This document shows positions 10,715-19,919 of a stretch of 37,802 nt of DNA, in pieces. Location: contig FN649003.1 in NCBI GenBank assembly GCA_000310025.1, positions 409,433 through 447,234 on the forward strand. Reading direction: 5' to 3'. How positions within the stretch are numbered: position 1 is the first letter of the stretch; every line of letters starts with the position of its first letter. This DNA comes from Ectocarpus siliculosus (taxonomy: Eukaryota > Sar > Phaeophyceae > Ectocarpales > Ectocarpaceae). A model generated the notes under the pieces. That model saw only the letters and a program-made list of their open reading frames with translations, was not told where the DNA came from and searched no databases. The translations under genes and the position numbers were made by a program.

Positions 10715-11190
10715 ACCTTTTTTCTCCGCACTCACAATACCCCAAGGCATCCAACCTGGTACCAGAAGGAAAGATGCTGGGTAGATCTACCTCTCTCGGA
10801 GTAGCATTGCTGCTGCTGTTGCCTCCTCCTTCGAAAAGTTATCGCTGGAAAACCAAACCATGACACACAACCCCCGTGAACTTGAACCTACTGCTCTCTG
10901 ACGTGGGCATTTTAGGATCAGCCACAACTTTTCCCCGACGCGCACGATAACTCAAGGCACCAAACCTTGGGCATGAAAGATGGAGCAGAGAGCTTTCTCC
11001 CGCCGAGTGGTCTTCCTATTGCTGCTGTTTCTTCCTCCTTCGGACAGGTATCGATGGAAAACCAAACCGGCAGAAACACCCAACTCGAACTAAGCGCTCG
11101 CGGCTGCTGAGGGTTGTGCGTCAGCACAAAATGTTTCCCAGCGCATTCGGCACCTCACGGCGCCAAACCTTGGCATTGCCCAGCAGCCCA
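10715..11190. repeat. Three diverged tandem units of about 205 bp
   Basis: Matching anchors recur at a period of 203 to 210 bases. GGAAAACCAAACC occurs at 10847 and 11056. The block C-CAAGGCA-CCAA-CCT appears at 10742, 10951 and, as CTCACGGCGCCAAACC, at 11154. CTCCTTCG occurs near 10827 and 11036. The third unit is incomplete. No coding frame is kept across units. Confidence 0.75.
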
Positions 11191-12171
11191 TGGCATCACC
11201 TCCTTCCAGATACCATTCATGAGGCAACGTGTTAAGTATTCGTCGAGATATCAGTGAACGCGGCCTTCACAATCGAAGCTGGAGAGGGGGTCTACGTGTG
11301 TTGTAGGAATAACAGCCGCGAAACAAGCTGCAGAACATTGTCTCCAGATGGCAGCTGTTTGCCTCGGAGAAAAGTTCCAAAGCTTTTTCCGCAAAATTTG
11401 ATATTTTCCTCCTATAATAATTATCGTACATTTTTGGGATTTTTGGCCTTTTTCACAACATTCTGCTCCCATAAAAAGCGGTGCTACTCAGCGCGACCGG
11501 CGTAAATCCACCCAAGGCTAAAGGTCACAACAGCTGTGGACTATTCCTACAGCCATCTAGGGAACCAAGATTTGCCATTCCGTCCACGGTGGTAGGCTTC
11601 AAAGTTGTCACCGCCACCCATACACCCTGCCAACAAAAGCAAAGTTGGTATCTACGCGGCGCAACCACGGTGCTGTGCACCCGCGCAGAGACCAAGCAAC
11701 GAGAACGCGCCCACCACGTGACCAATCGCCGCCAAAACTCGAGGGCAGATGAACTGAGCGCCAGAGAGTATATTGCGCAAGAATTCAACTTGATTAGCGC
11801 AGAGCATCGAGAGGCAGGCACGGATGAAGTTGGAAACTTGCGCTCACATACAGGCACCGTGCTTATGCCCCCGCACGCTGGCGGCAACACCGAGAATCAC
11901 TTCTTCTTATAATAGCTGCTGATCTTGCGGTTATCTAACACCTGGAATGGTGCTGCCAGATGAACCACAGGTAGAGCACTCTTGAATGGCGTCGACTAGG
12001 TTTGAATTGAAATTGCTGTCGGGGTACCCCCCTCCTGGTGCTGGTATTGTTTACAGAAAATAAACGTAACCTGACAGAAAACTACCCGTGCGAGATAATA
12101 TCACAGTCGAAATAAGGGATGTGTTGAAGATTTTACAGTGAGCCTGAAGAAAACGGGCTAGATACTAGGCA
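11191..12171. other. Unassigned region
   Basis: A plus-strand frame of 143 codons (11481-11912) and an overlapping minus-strand frame exist, but neither resembles a family I know and no splice signals or start context favour either. I leave the region as non-coding or unknown. Confidence 0.4.
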
Positions 12172-12293
12172 ATTGCCGTGTCCGTATTGTTTTCGATGAA
12201 TAGGTTTGAACAGACCCTAAACGTATAAACAAAGATAAATATATTTAGGGTCTACTGTTTAAGCCTATTCACCGATAACACGGACACAACAAT
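12172..12293. mobile_element. Small hairpin element (MITE-like)
   Basis: The two halves are inverted copies: ATTG--GTGTCCGTATTG and GATGAATAGG, then GACCCTAAA, on the left return as TTTAGGGTC, CCTATTCACC and CGGACAC--CAAT on the right. Arms are about 45 bp and the centre is an AT-rich ~20-bp loop. I see no clear target duplication. It would fold into a long hairpin as single strand. Confidence 0.7.
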
Positions 12294-12557
12294 AACTACG
12301 GGGGTGGGAGGGGTGCGGCAGGCGGGCGAGACGGCGAGGAAAGACAGGAAACGCAAAGAGGCGGACCGAGTGGCGCGAAACACCGTGCCGAATTGAACGT
12401 CTTGCTTGACTTATCTCCCCCCCGCCCCCCCCCGGTGTTTGCCATCGGGGTTGGGTTTTCGTCGCTTGGCAACGATGTTGTAAAACAAGCCAATTTACTT
12501 CGTGAACTCGGCAACCAGATTACCGGGGGGGGTTTTACATCTGTTTTTTTCTTGGCA
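12294..12557. other. Unassigned, G/C homopolymer-rich
   Basis: Short stretch with several G and C runs between the hairpin and the foldback element. No gene seen. Confidence 0.4.
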
Positions 12558-13537
12558 ATTGACACAATGGGGTATACCCCGCGTGTTTGGGCAAAAAATG
12601 GGGTATATGTTTTTTCGGTGTCGGGCGCAACGCCTGACGTCGAGTAGGCGCCTTAAAACCCCCTTCTAGCGCTTCAACCCCATGCGCCAGGTCGTCCTTA
12701 GAAAGGACGCCCAACTCTAATTTTCTTTTCGCCCACAGGAACAGGGTTAACTAGGGCCTGGAAGAGGGGAGGTTGTTGGATGACCCCATTTTGTTCACGA
12801 AACCGCGGGGCGCACACACCTGTCCGCTAAAAGTTTATTATCTAGTACCCCATTTTGTTCACAAACGTACCCCATAATGTTCAAGGCATACCCCTTTTTG
12901 TTAGGTGGGGACGCTCCTGCAGACTGTCAAAATGGCAACCAACAACAACCGCAGACCACCGTAGGTGGCGACAGAAGATGTTGGGGTGTGGTGGTTTGTG
13001 GTGCAACACGCAGGTTTCGCGGTCTGCGGGGCGGCAAGACGACAGACGATTTTGGGGTATAGTGGTCTGCGATGCAACATACAGGCTTTTGTTGTGGTCT
13101 GCGGCGAGGCAAGGAGACAAAGATACAGAGATAGATGTGTTGGTCTGCGCTTGGCTGTTGGTTGCCATTTTGGCAGTCCGCAGGAGCGTTACCACCGAAC
13201 AAAAAAGGGTATTCCTTGAACATTATGGGGTACGTTTGTGAAAAAAAATGGACTAGATAAGTTTTTGCAGAGAGGAGGGTGTACCCCGCGGTTTCGTGAA
13301 CAAAATGGGGTCCTCCGACAAGCTCCCCTCTTCCAGGCCCTAGTTATCCCTGTTCTTGTGGATGAAAAGGAAAAAAAAGTTGGGCGTCCTTTCTAACGAC
13401 CTTGCGTATGGGGCTAATGCGCTAGAAGGGGGTTTACAGGCGCCTGCCCGGCGTCAGGCGTTGCGCTCTACACCAACAAAAAGTATACCCCATTTAGTGC
13501 CCAAACAAGCGTGGCATACATACCCCATTTTGTCAAT
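12558..13537. mobile_element. Foldback-type element 1 with ~400-bp inverted arms
   Basis: The left arm 12558-12957 is the reverse complement of the right arm 13142-13537. Landmarks are ATTGACA-AATGGGGTAT at the outer ends, GCGCAACGCCTGACG, GAAAGGACGCCCAACT, AACTAGGGCCTGGAAGAGGG and GACCCCATTTTGTTCACGAA. The arms contain many short copies of TACCCCATTTTGTTCA-like motifs in both directions. The 184-bp centre holds two ~70-bp direct repeats (from about 12981 and 13051) with GCAACA-GCAGG and GGTCTGCGG. There is no transposase frame, so it is non-autonomous. Sub-repeats inside long arms are typical of foldback elements. Confidence 0.85.
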
Positions 13538-14362
13538 ACCCCCTTTTTTTTAACCATAACCAACGGTCGTCGAGTAGATCATGTTGTGCGGGGTCGAGAA
13601 CCCTCACTCTGCGCAAGGGGGATGATCGCACCACGTTGTGTTAAAATGGCAAAGCATCCTCGAGGCAGTTACACAGTGCTTACCATTGTCTTTGGAAATG
13701 AAAGCACCAGAATATAAATTAAGTCATACGCAGCTGTCATCCGTACGCAAGGAAGTAAGCACAAGATGCCGAGCACCCTTCGCAGGATGCAGCTTACCCT
13801 TCATACGACTCGCCGAAAACCTCACGGCGCTTCGCGCTTGGTGATATGAGAGCCTGGTCCGGTGAGAACCCGGCGTGCTCCGTCCCGGCTTTGTAGGGAT
13901 GCGAGGTCAATGGTCTAACGACTACGGCATGCACGACAATGAGTACACCCCCCCCCCCCCCCGCCCCGGCACTGCACCATTGCACCAACCCCCCGCGAGC
14001 GATGACGTGCATGAGCTGGCGCGAGTGTCCCGCTTTGTCTTGTGTTGTTTTGTGTTGTTCTGTTTGCTTGTTTGTTGTCTGTCGCTACGGCGTGTCTTTC
14101 TCTGTCTGCGTCTTTCTCTTTCTCTTTCCCTTCTCTCCATCTGCTCTCTTGCTTTTCTTTTTCTTTTTCTTTCTCTTTCTCTTGTCCTTGTTCTTTTTCT
14201 TTTTCGTTTTCTGTTTTCGATCTTTTTCCAATCCAGGATCACCTCGCATAGCGTGTAGAAGCGAGCGGAGTGGCCTTGACTATCTGTCATTGATATGTAC
14301 CATTGGCTTGCGGACCCTTCGGGTTCATTTTTATTTTCGTATACCTTTTTTGGGCATGTTAG
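13538..14362. other. Unassigned, with a pyrimidine-rich tract at 14095-14225
   Basis: No gene seen. A C-run lies at 13949-13963. From 14095 to 14225 the plus strand is almost purely C/T (TTTCTCTTTCTCTTTC type), a purine/pyrimidine strand bias that could form triplex DNA. Similar C/T tracts lie at 14565-14640 and 14700-14715. Confidence 0.6.
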
Positions 14363-14460
14363 CCTGTGACCACGGGAGGGAATCGACCCCGTCAACAAGT
14401 GTTAGACTAAGTACGGACAGAAGAAGGTACTAGGCAGAGAGAACGGAACGGTTTTTAATG
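14363..14460 (+). repeat. Dispersed repeat, copy 1 (SINE-like 3' half)
   Basis: Contains TGTGACCACGG, GTACGGACAG-AGAAGGTACT and CGGAACGGTTT in the same order as the copy at 14815. It lacks the AAC tail. Confidence 0.6.
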
Positions 14461-14814
14461 GTGTCAGCCATCCGTTTGGTATAAGGTTAGTAGGTGCCTG
14501 TTTCGCTGTTGCTCCGGTAGACCGGAGCGTTGGAGGGGACCTGTCTATCTTCCCTTTTGTTTCCGTTCGCTCTCTTTCCCTCTCTCTTTCTTTTTTTTTT
14601 TTCTCTTCGCTCTTTCTGCTCTTTTTTCTTTGCATTTCGTTCTTTCATCCCTTTTCGACCGGGGTCAATCGTCTCAATTATCCCGGCTAGCCTGTTTTCC
14701 TTAGTTTTTTCTTTTTGTTTGGGAGGAGGAAACAAATCGCGCCTTGGAGAAATTTTTTTCTCGATTCCATTTTTTTTCTTACTGTAGAGGGTGTACCCCC
14801 CCTTTAGGGGAAGT

Positions 14815-14930
14815 TGACTTGTGACCACGGAAGGAAGGCGTCAGCGTCAGTTGGAGCAGTACGGACAGTAGAAGGTACTGAGCGGAGACCGGAACGGTTT
14901 CTAATGTGAAGACAACAACAACAACAACAA
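14815..14930 (+). repeat. Dispersed repeat, copy 2, with (AAC) tail
   Basis: TGTGACCACGGAAGG, then GTACGGACAGTAGAAGGTACTGAG, then CGGAACGGTTT, ending GAAGAC followed by an ACA-ACA run (14912-14930). The start motif and the GAAGAC plus A-rich tail are shared with the SINE at 16831-17172, so this looks like a 5'-truncated member of a related family. Confidence 0.65.
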
Positions 14931-16830
14931 TCCATGCCCCCGACAGACCGGAAACATCACATGCAGGCAATAAAAAAGGGCAAATATTCCGAGGCACGAA
15001 CCCCTGACCTATTCTATCGGAGGGTCAGGGTTGTGGCCCTGCCACCCAGCGACTAGTTGATTGTCATTCAAAGCTAATGGTTTTAAACATCATGTACAGT
15101 AGATGCTCTGCTTTGGCAGGGGCACGAAACCGGCTAAAACCCAACGCTAACCCTACCCCTAACCCCAAACCCAACCCGACAGATGCTAGGTTGACGCTGG
15201 GTGGCTCAGTTGGTGAGCCAGGATTGGACCTATAGGTTGGTGTGGTGTTGACTGGGAAAATTTAGGCTGTTACTGCTTGGGTAGGTGCTAGATTGGCGTT
15301 GATGGGATAACCCTATTGTTGGTTGATATTGCCTGGATAGTTGCTAGGTTGGTCCTGACGTGGCTAGGTGGGCCTTGGAATAGGGCTAGGTCGCTCTTGG
15401 GTGGTGGTAAACGGTGTTCGTGCAGGTCTGTAAAAAGGTGGAACTGCCAAGTTGGGGGTGCATGACTTATGTGCGTACCCATGGGTGCATCGAATACTTT
15501 TCGCATGTTGTATATATTGCTGTATATGCATCGTCCAGGGTGGATTTTATCCTTCCCAGCGTTGTCACACAACATGGTCTACTGTAAGCTAATGCACTTG
15601 TAATCGGGACACAATGTACGACATGTTAACTTTGTCACTTTGTTTCGAAAGAAAACCAGAGACAGCAGCAGCACCACGACCAACCCAGCAAACACTCACA
15701 GCAGTTTCATGTGTTCGTTCGCCTACCGTCTTGGGATCTTGGCAGGAATTGGGAATGGACGAGCGTTAGTTGCACGCGAACCGCTCGAAAAAAGCACGCG
15801 TTCTGTTACACAGCTAAATCGCAATATCGATCACCCAGCGGGAGTAATGTCGCATCATCGTCGAGATCCCTTTATCGTATACAGCAGTTAGTTGTACTAC
15901 TACTCCGTCCAATCGCAAACATCTGCCGGAAAAGGAATACCCGAGAGAAAGTAGCCAACCTCAGAACGGAGGGCTAATAATATAAGTCTACTGCGGCTAG
16001 GCAGCATGCTGCTCGCCGTCAGTCAGCGTGTTGAGACCATACCTGAACACGTAGGGTTTCGGGATCTATTTGTGTTGAATGTTCCTGCTGTTGTTACCGA
16101 GCCAGAGGTGATGATGGGAGAGGTGCGATGATGGTGGTTGGTGGTTTGTGCGTGTGTATTGCAAGTTTTGCCTGACCTATACGTATTGGTTCGTGACAAT
16201 GACATGTAGATTGTTCCTAGAATGTTGCCCATGAATCGTTCAGGGGAGAAAACCACAGGTGGAGTGCTACAAAGGTATCTACCGATGTGTGCTTTTTCAT
16301 TCGAAGTATGTGTGCATGTGGCAACGAATTGTCTGTTCTGTGTTGCGACAAATTCATCTGTTCTGTTTGGTTCTGTCTTGCAAGAAAAGTTCGCATTTTC
16401 CCCCTAACCTGTGCCCCTGACCGGGAGTGTTTCCGCCGGCATCATCATCTAACAACGTGCACTTGAGGTATTGACAGGCACGAAATGGCCGTACTCACCG
16501 AGGCCACCGGTGCCACGTACGTCCAATCGTTTGATCCCCCGCCCCAATCGATCTCTGCAATCCCCACACCGTCCGATTCATCACCGGCCAATTGATTCGC
16601 GACACTCAAAATTTCTTTGGGAAGAGTACATACATTCCATCTGACTGTCTGTCAACAGACTCATTTCTAGAGAGCAAGGACTTGGCAAGGATAATAAAGA
16701 TGGGTTCGTTCGTTGACATCCAAAAAAAAGGGGGGGGGAGAGATATCACTTTTTTTGCTGCTCGGGAAATCGTAGAAAAACAGATGTTTCGTAGAGTTTG
16801 TATGGATTCATTGATCTACGTTCATACGAT
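14931..16830. other. Unassigned region, about 1.9 kb
   Basis: No gene recognised. 15140-15180 is a CCCTAACC-like run resembling degenerate telomere repeat. 15195-15420 has loose repeats of GCTAGGTTGG type, about 40 to 60 bases apart. 15000-15020 on the minus strand resembles a tRNA B box (GGGGTTCGTGCC), but no tRNA fold follows. Confidence 0.45.
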
Positions 16831-17172
16831 GCCGGTCGCCCCGGTGGTCTAGTTGGTATCCTCGACACCTTCTACAGGTCAGGTCAGGGGTTCGGTCCCC
16901 GGCGTAAGCGAGCTTTTCTTGCAAAGTGAGTTTTTCTCTCGCTTCCGCTCTTCTTGGCCTAGTGGATAGCGCTAGTAGTTCGTGTGTACACAGAGAGAAG
17001 AGAGTGCTGAACTCTTCTCGCATTAAAAATCGAAGGCAAAGTACCGCAGGAGGGGAGGGTAGAGAGGGGCTCTTCTGTGTGACCACGGGGTGGAGTAAAC
17101 GGCAGGCACTAGCAGCGCTGTCGCTGTGAGCGCTGATTCTGATCGAAGACAAAAAAAAAAAATAATAATAAA
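16831..17172 (+). mobile_element. tRNA-derived SINE, composite, with A-rich tail
   Basis: The head has a Pol III A box TGGTCTAGTTGG at about 16842 and a B box GGTTCGGTCCC at about 16890. A second A box, TGGCCTAGTGG, lies near 16955, which suggests a fusion of two tRNA-like units. The body contains TGTGACCACGG (17078), and the element ends GAAGAC followed by A13 and TAA repeats. ACGAT occurs directly before the head (16826-16830) and after the tail (17173-17177), a possible target duplication. The cloverleaf is imperfect, so it is not a working tRNA gene. Confidence 0.75.
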
Positions 17173-17297
17173 ACGATATCCTTATTACGACTCTTTTCTT
17201 CGATACTCTTTTCTTCGATAGAGATGGATTCGTTGGGTACTGACTGTCATTCATACTGACTGGTGAAAAAAAAAGAAAGACCAACTACCGGTTCGAG

Positions 17298-17534
17298 ATG
17301 GCCACAGCACCACAGCGGATAATTACCGCGGCACCTTTGTTACTGCTGCCGCAACTGTTGTTGACAGCTTCATGCCATACACTACTCAAGTTTGAAGTTG
17401 CCGAGAATGTTCGCAAGATCACGGACAAAAAGTTCACCCCTTTGGACATCGAAGTGCGAGCCAGTCAGTCAAAGGGAAACAGAGCCAAGAGATTCTTCAA
17501 CGCTTCTCAGCCCGCACAAGCTCCAACAGAATAA
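17298..17534 (+). CDS. Possible small secreted protein or first exon
   Basis: 78 codons from ATG. The N terminus looks like a signal peptide: a short basic start (MATAPQR), a hydrophobic core (PLLLLPQLLL) and a small-residue end (TASC, possible cleavage near residue 26). The rest is charged (FEVAENVRKITDKKF). It ends in TAA at 17532. There is no known domain and no paralogue in the window. The tail overlaps coding-like minus-strand frames at 17469-17741, so only one of the two is likely real. It could also be the first exon of a longer gene, but no strong donor lies before the stop. Confidence 0.3.
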   Translation: MATAPQRIITAAPLLLLPQLLLTASCHTLLKFEVAENVRKITDKKFTPLDIEVRASQSKGNRAKRFFNASQPAQAPTE

Positions 17535-18111
17535 CTCGCCTCGGTTGCCGTCAAGGTATACGATTGTATCCAATCTATCTATGTGATCCGCACATCCTCC
17601 TGTTCCCGTGTTCAGCTGGTCCTCGGCCTCGAGTTCTGCCTCCAACTCTTTCACCTTCCCGCCCAGCCCCCAGCACCTCCAACTGCATGCAATTCTCTTT
17701 CCTTGATGGCGCCGCTCTTCGATGTTGTCCTGCACCACCAACGCTTTGTCCGTGCCGTCTCCGGATAGCGTGCGACCTCAACCACTTGGATACAGCATCT
17801 GTGGCTCCTTTCTCCATGCACCTCCTCGTCGCTCAGCGGAATCGCTCATTTTCTCGGAAGTACGCTAAACGTCTGTGCTAGCTCATTGCCGACGGCAACC
17901 ACTTCTGCATCACGGGGGTCAAGTAGCCAGATTTGAGGTCTGCCAGGGACAGACAGTCCTCGTTGAGGCCAAGGGCGTTCTGGTTATTGCTGTCTACAAC
18001 TGTTAGGCACGCGCACCCCGCCATGGCCAAGTTCGTCACAAAACGCCGAGTTGCAGATGCATTTGCGTTTGCTCGGAGTATGTCAAACGATAGGCCTGAC
18101 TCTATGTACGT
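17469..18111 (-). pseudogene. Coding-like remnants of an unidentified protein
   Basis: From 18111 to 17879 a 77-codon frame with no usable early ATG reads like protein: TYIESGLSFDILRAN, RRFVTNLAMAGC, VVDSNNQNALGLNEDC, LSLADLKSGYL. A second frame continues as LLDPRDAEVVAVGNELAQTF, and a third at 17741-17469 gives DNIEERRHQGKR and the coiled KVKELEAELEAEDQL. The shifting frames suggest a decayed gene or unresolved exons. I do not recognise the family. Confidence 0.35.
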
Positions 18112-18160
18112 CTAGACCTTGTTCGACGATGAGCAATTAATTGTGTCTCGCCGCATCTAT

Positions 18161-18215
18161 GTATACATGTAGAGATTGTAGAGATGTGAGTATACATGTA
18201 GAGATTGTAGAGATG
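18161..18215. repeat. Perfect 26-bp direct repeat, 29-bp period
   Basis: GTATACATGTAGAGATTGTA plus GAGATG occurs at 18161-18186 and again at 18190-18215 with no mismatch. Confidence 0.95.
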
Positions 18216-19919
18216 GATCATGGTGTTGTCATTATTACTCAAGAAAAAAAGAAAAGAGGGGAACTTGGTCGCGCCTTAAGACGCCGACCGAAGAGGGCAC
18301 CGTTCGGTTGTGGCTTCAATCTGTCTGACGCGCTGGTGCCCAGGAGTGCTCACAGGCAGCTTCTTCATGCCATTTTCACGCTTGATGTCCGTTTGCGAAA
18401 AGCCAGCGTCAACAAAACTTCATTGAAGCAAAGTGTCAACAACAAAAAAGGATTCACTGCTTGGTAACCGTGTCCCCTCTTCTGCGCTGCTGCCGTACAA
18501 GCCTTTGTTGAAACCAACAAGCTGCAGCCATGTATGTAGAGAGACCCCTACACACGAAGTTTTAAACCGCTTTGCGGCACCGCCAGCTGCGTCACACTCA
18601 GGCCCAAAAACAAAATCAACAATTTGAAATATAAAAGTGCTTCTGAACCGCATCGCGACCCCGCGAGATGCGCTTCTTCTTAAATACTTGAAAATACACC
18701 CGACAAGACAATAATGAATTCCGCACCTTTCGTGTTCTTTTACTAAGATGCGTCAACGCGACACCAGATCACATGAGCAATCGAGATCGCTATATTCTGG
18801 CGGAAATGCGGCGCAGAATACGACCGCCCACAGACTAGATATGGTAAATGTAGTGCCGCGTGCACACACGAGCAGATCAAATCACCGCCGAAACAGGGCT
18901 AGCGGAACACTGCAAAGGACATTGCGAGTAGCAAATGGACACGCGAACGAACAAGACCGCTTTGTAGGAGGCGGAAGCATCAAATCGCGGGCAGTCCACT
19001 TCTCTAGTGCGTGCACCAAATAAGACCCAGAGGAAGGCTCGACACGCCATATCAAAAGGACGCGGAAGGCGAAAGACAAAACCCCAACAGCAATACACCG
19101 GCCGACATAGAAACAACCGAGTGACAAAGAGAATACAAGCGCGGTCCATGTCCATGACAAAACACACGCACACACGCTCCATTGGCACGCAAACTGAGTG
19201 GCTTTGACAAAAAAAACAGTGGAGCTTGTCACATAACCGCCGTCATCCAATCCTCGTGCCCCTCATCAAATACATGCTTTGCATGCCATGCCTGTCGCTT
19301 CTGGTTCAAGGCTCGCAGGGGCCACATATACACATGTCTGGTTCTGAAAGGATCCCACGCATGACTAAATGGTGACTAAACAGCTACCGACCTGTTGGTA
19401 GCAGTCTCTCGAACTCGGTGATCTCTTGTGTACAAAAATTCGGCTCCCCCACCCCGGACTTCACCCCTCTCACCCATATACAAAATGCACATTCGACGGC
19501 GTTCTTTAAAAGCCCCCCTCCGCCCCCTAGCGGAGCCTTCTACACACAACGGGTTCTTAAGCTCTGCCCGCCCCCCTCACTACAAACTGTGAATATGGAG
19601 TCCCAAAGCTCCGACCCATGAATACAGCAATACCAACCATCCTTGGATTATCCCCTTCCATGAGGCCAGGAGTAGAGGATGACCACCCGCCCGAAAAACA
19701 CCCCGTGTTCTCTCATTCGAAACACATTTTTCAAATCATCCATTGACTTCCAGCGCCACACGCCCGTCCCTCCTCCATGCACCAAAACAATGGCCATTCA
19801 TGGCTGCTACGCCCCCATCCGCAAAACAAACGCACCTTCAGCTGGAATATGGTTCTCAAAAAAGAAAAAAAAAAACATGTTTTGTTCCCTGCATTTCGCT
19901 CAGGCACGGAGCTCCGCCA
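18216..19919. other. 3' flank of the RING-H2 gene
   Basis: No gene recognised. Much of it matches 830-1660 in copy A. Around 18480-18580 the minus-strand reading LVGFN--YGSS-EE-TRL is conserved with 960-1000 in copy A across a 3-base indel, which hints at an unrecognised coding piece or a conserved 3' UTR. 19380-19660 has no match in copy A. Confidence 0.4.

Noticed and set aside
12558-13537. CRISPR array
   Set aside because: The repeats are short, irregular and inverted between two arms; a foldback element explains them.
15190-15230. tRNA from the A-box-like TGGCTCAGTTGG
   Set aside because: No B box or cloverleaf follows within tRNA distance.
16840-16906. tRNA gene
   Set aside because: A and B boxes are present, but the T stem has a mismatch, the acceptor ends do not pair and the element continues into a SINE body with an A-rich tail.
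16808-17284. 158-codon minus-strand protein containing GDRTPDL
   Set aside because: This is the antisense translation of the tRNA-derived SINE, a common false protein.
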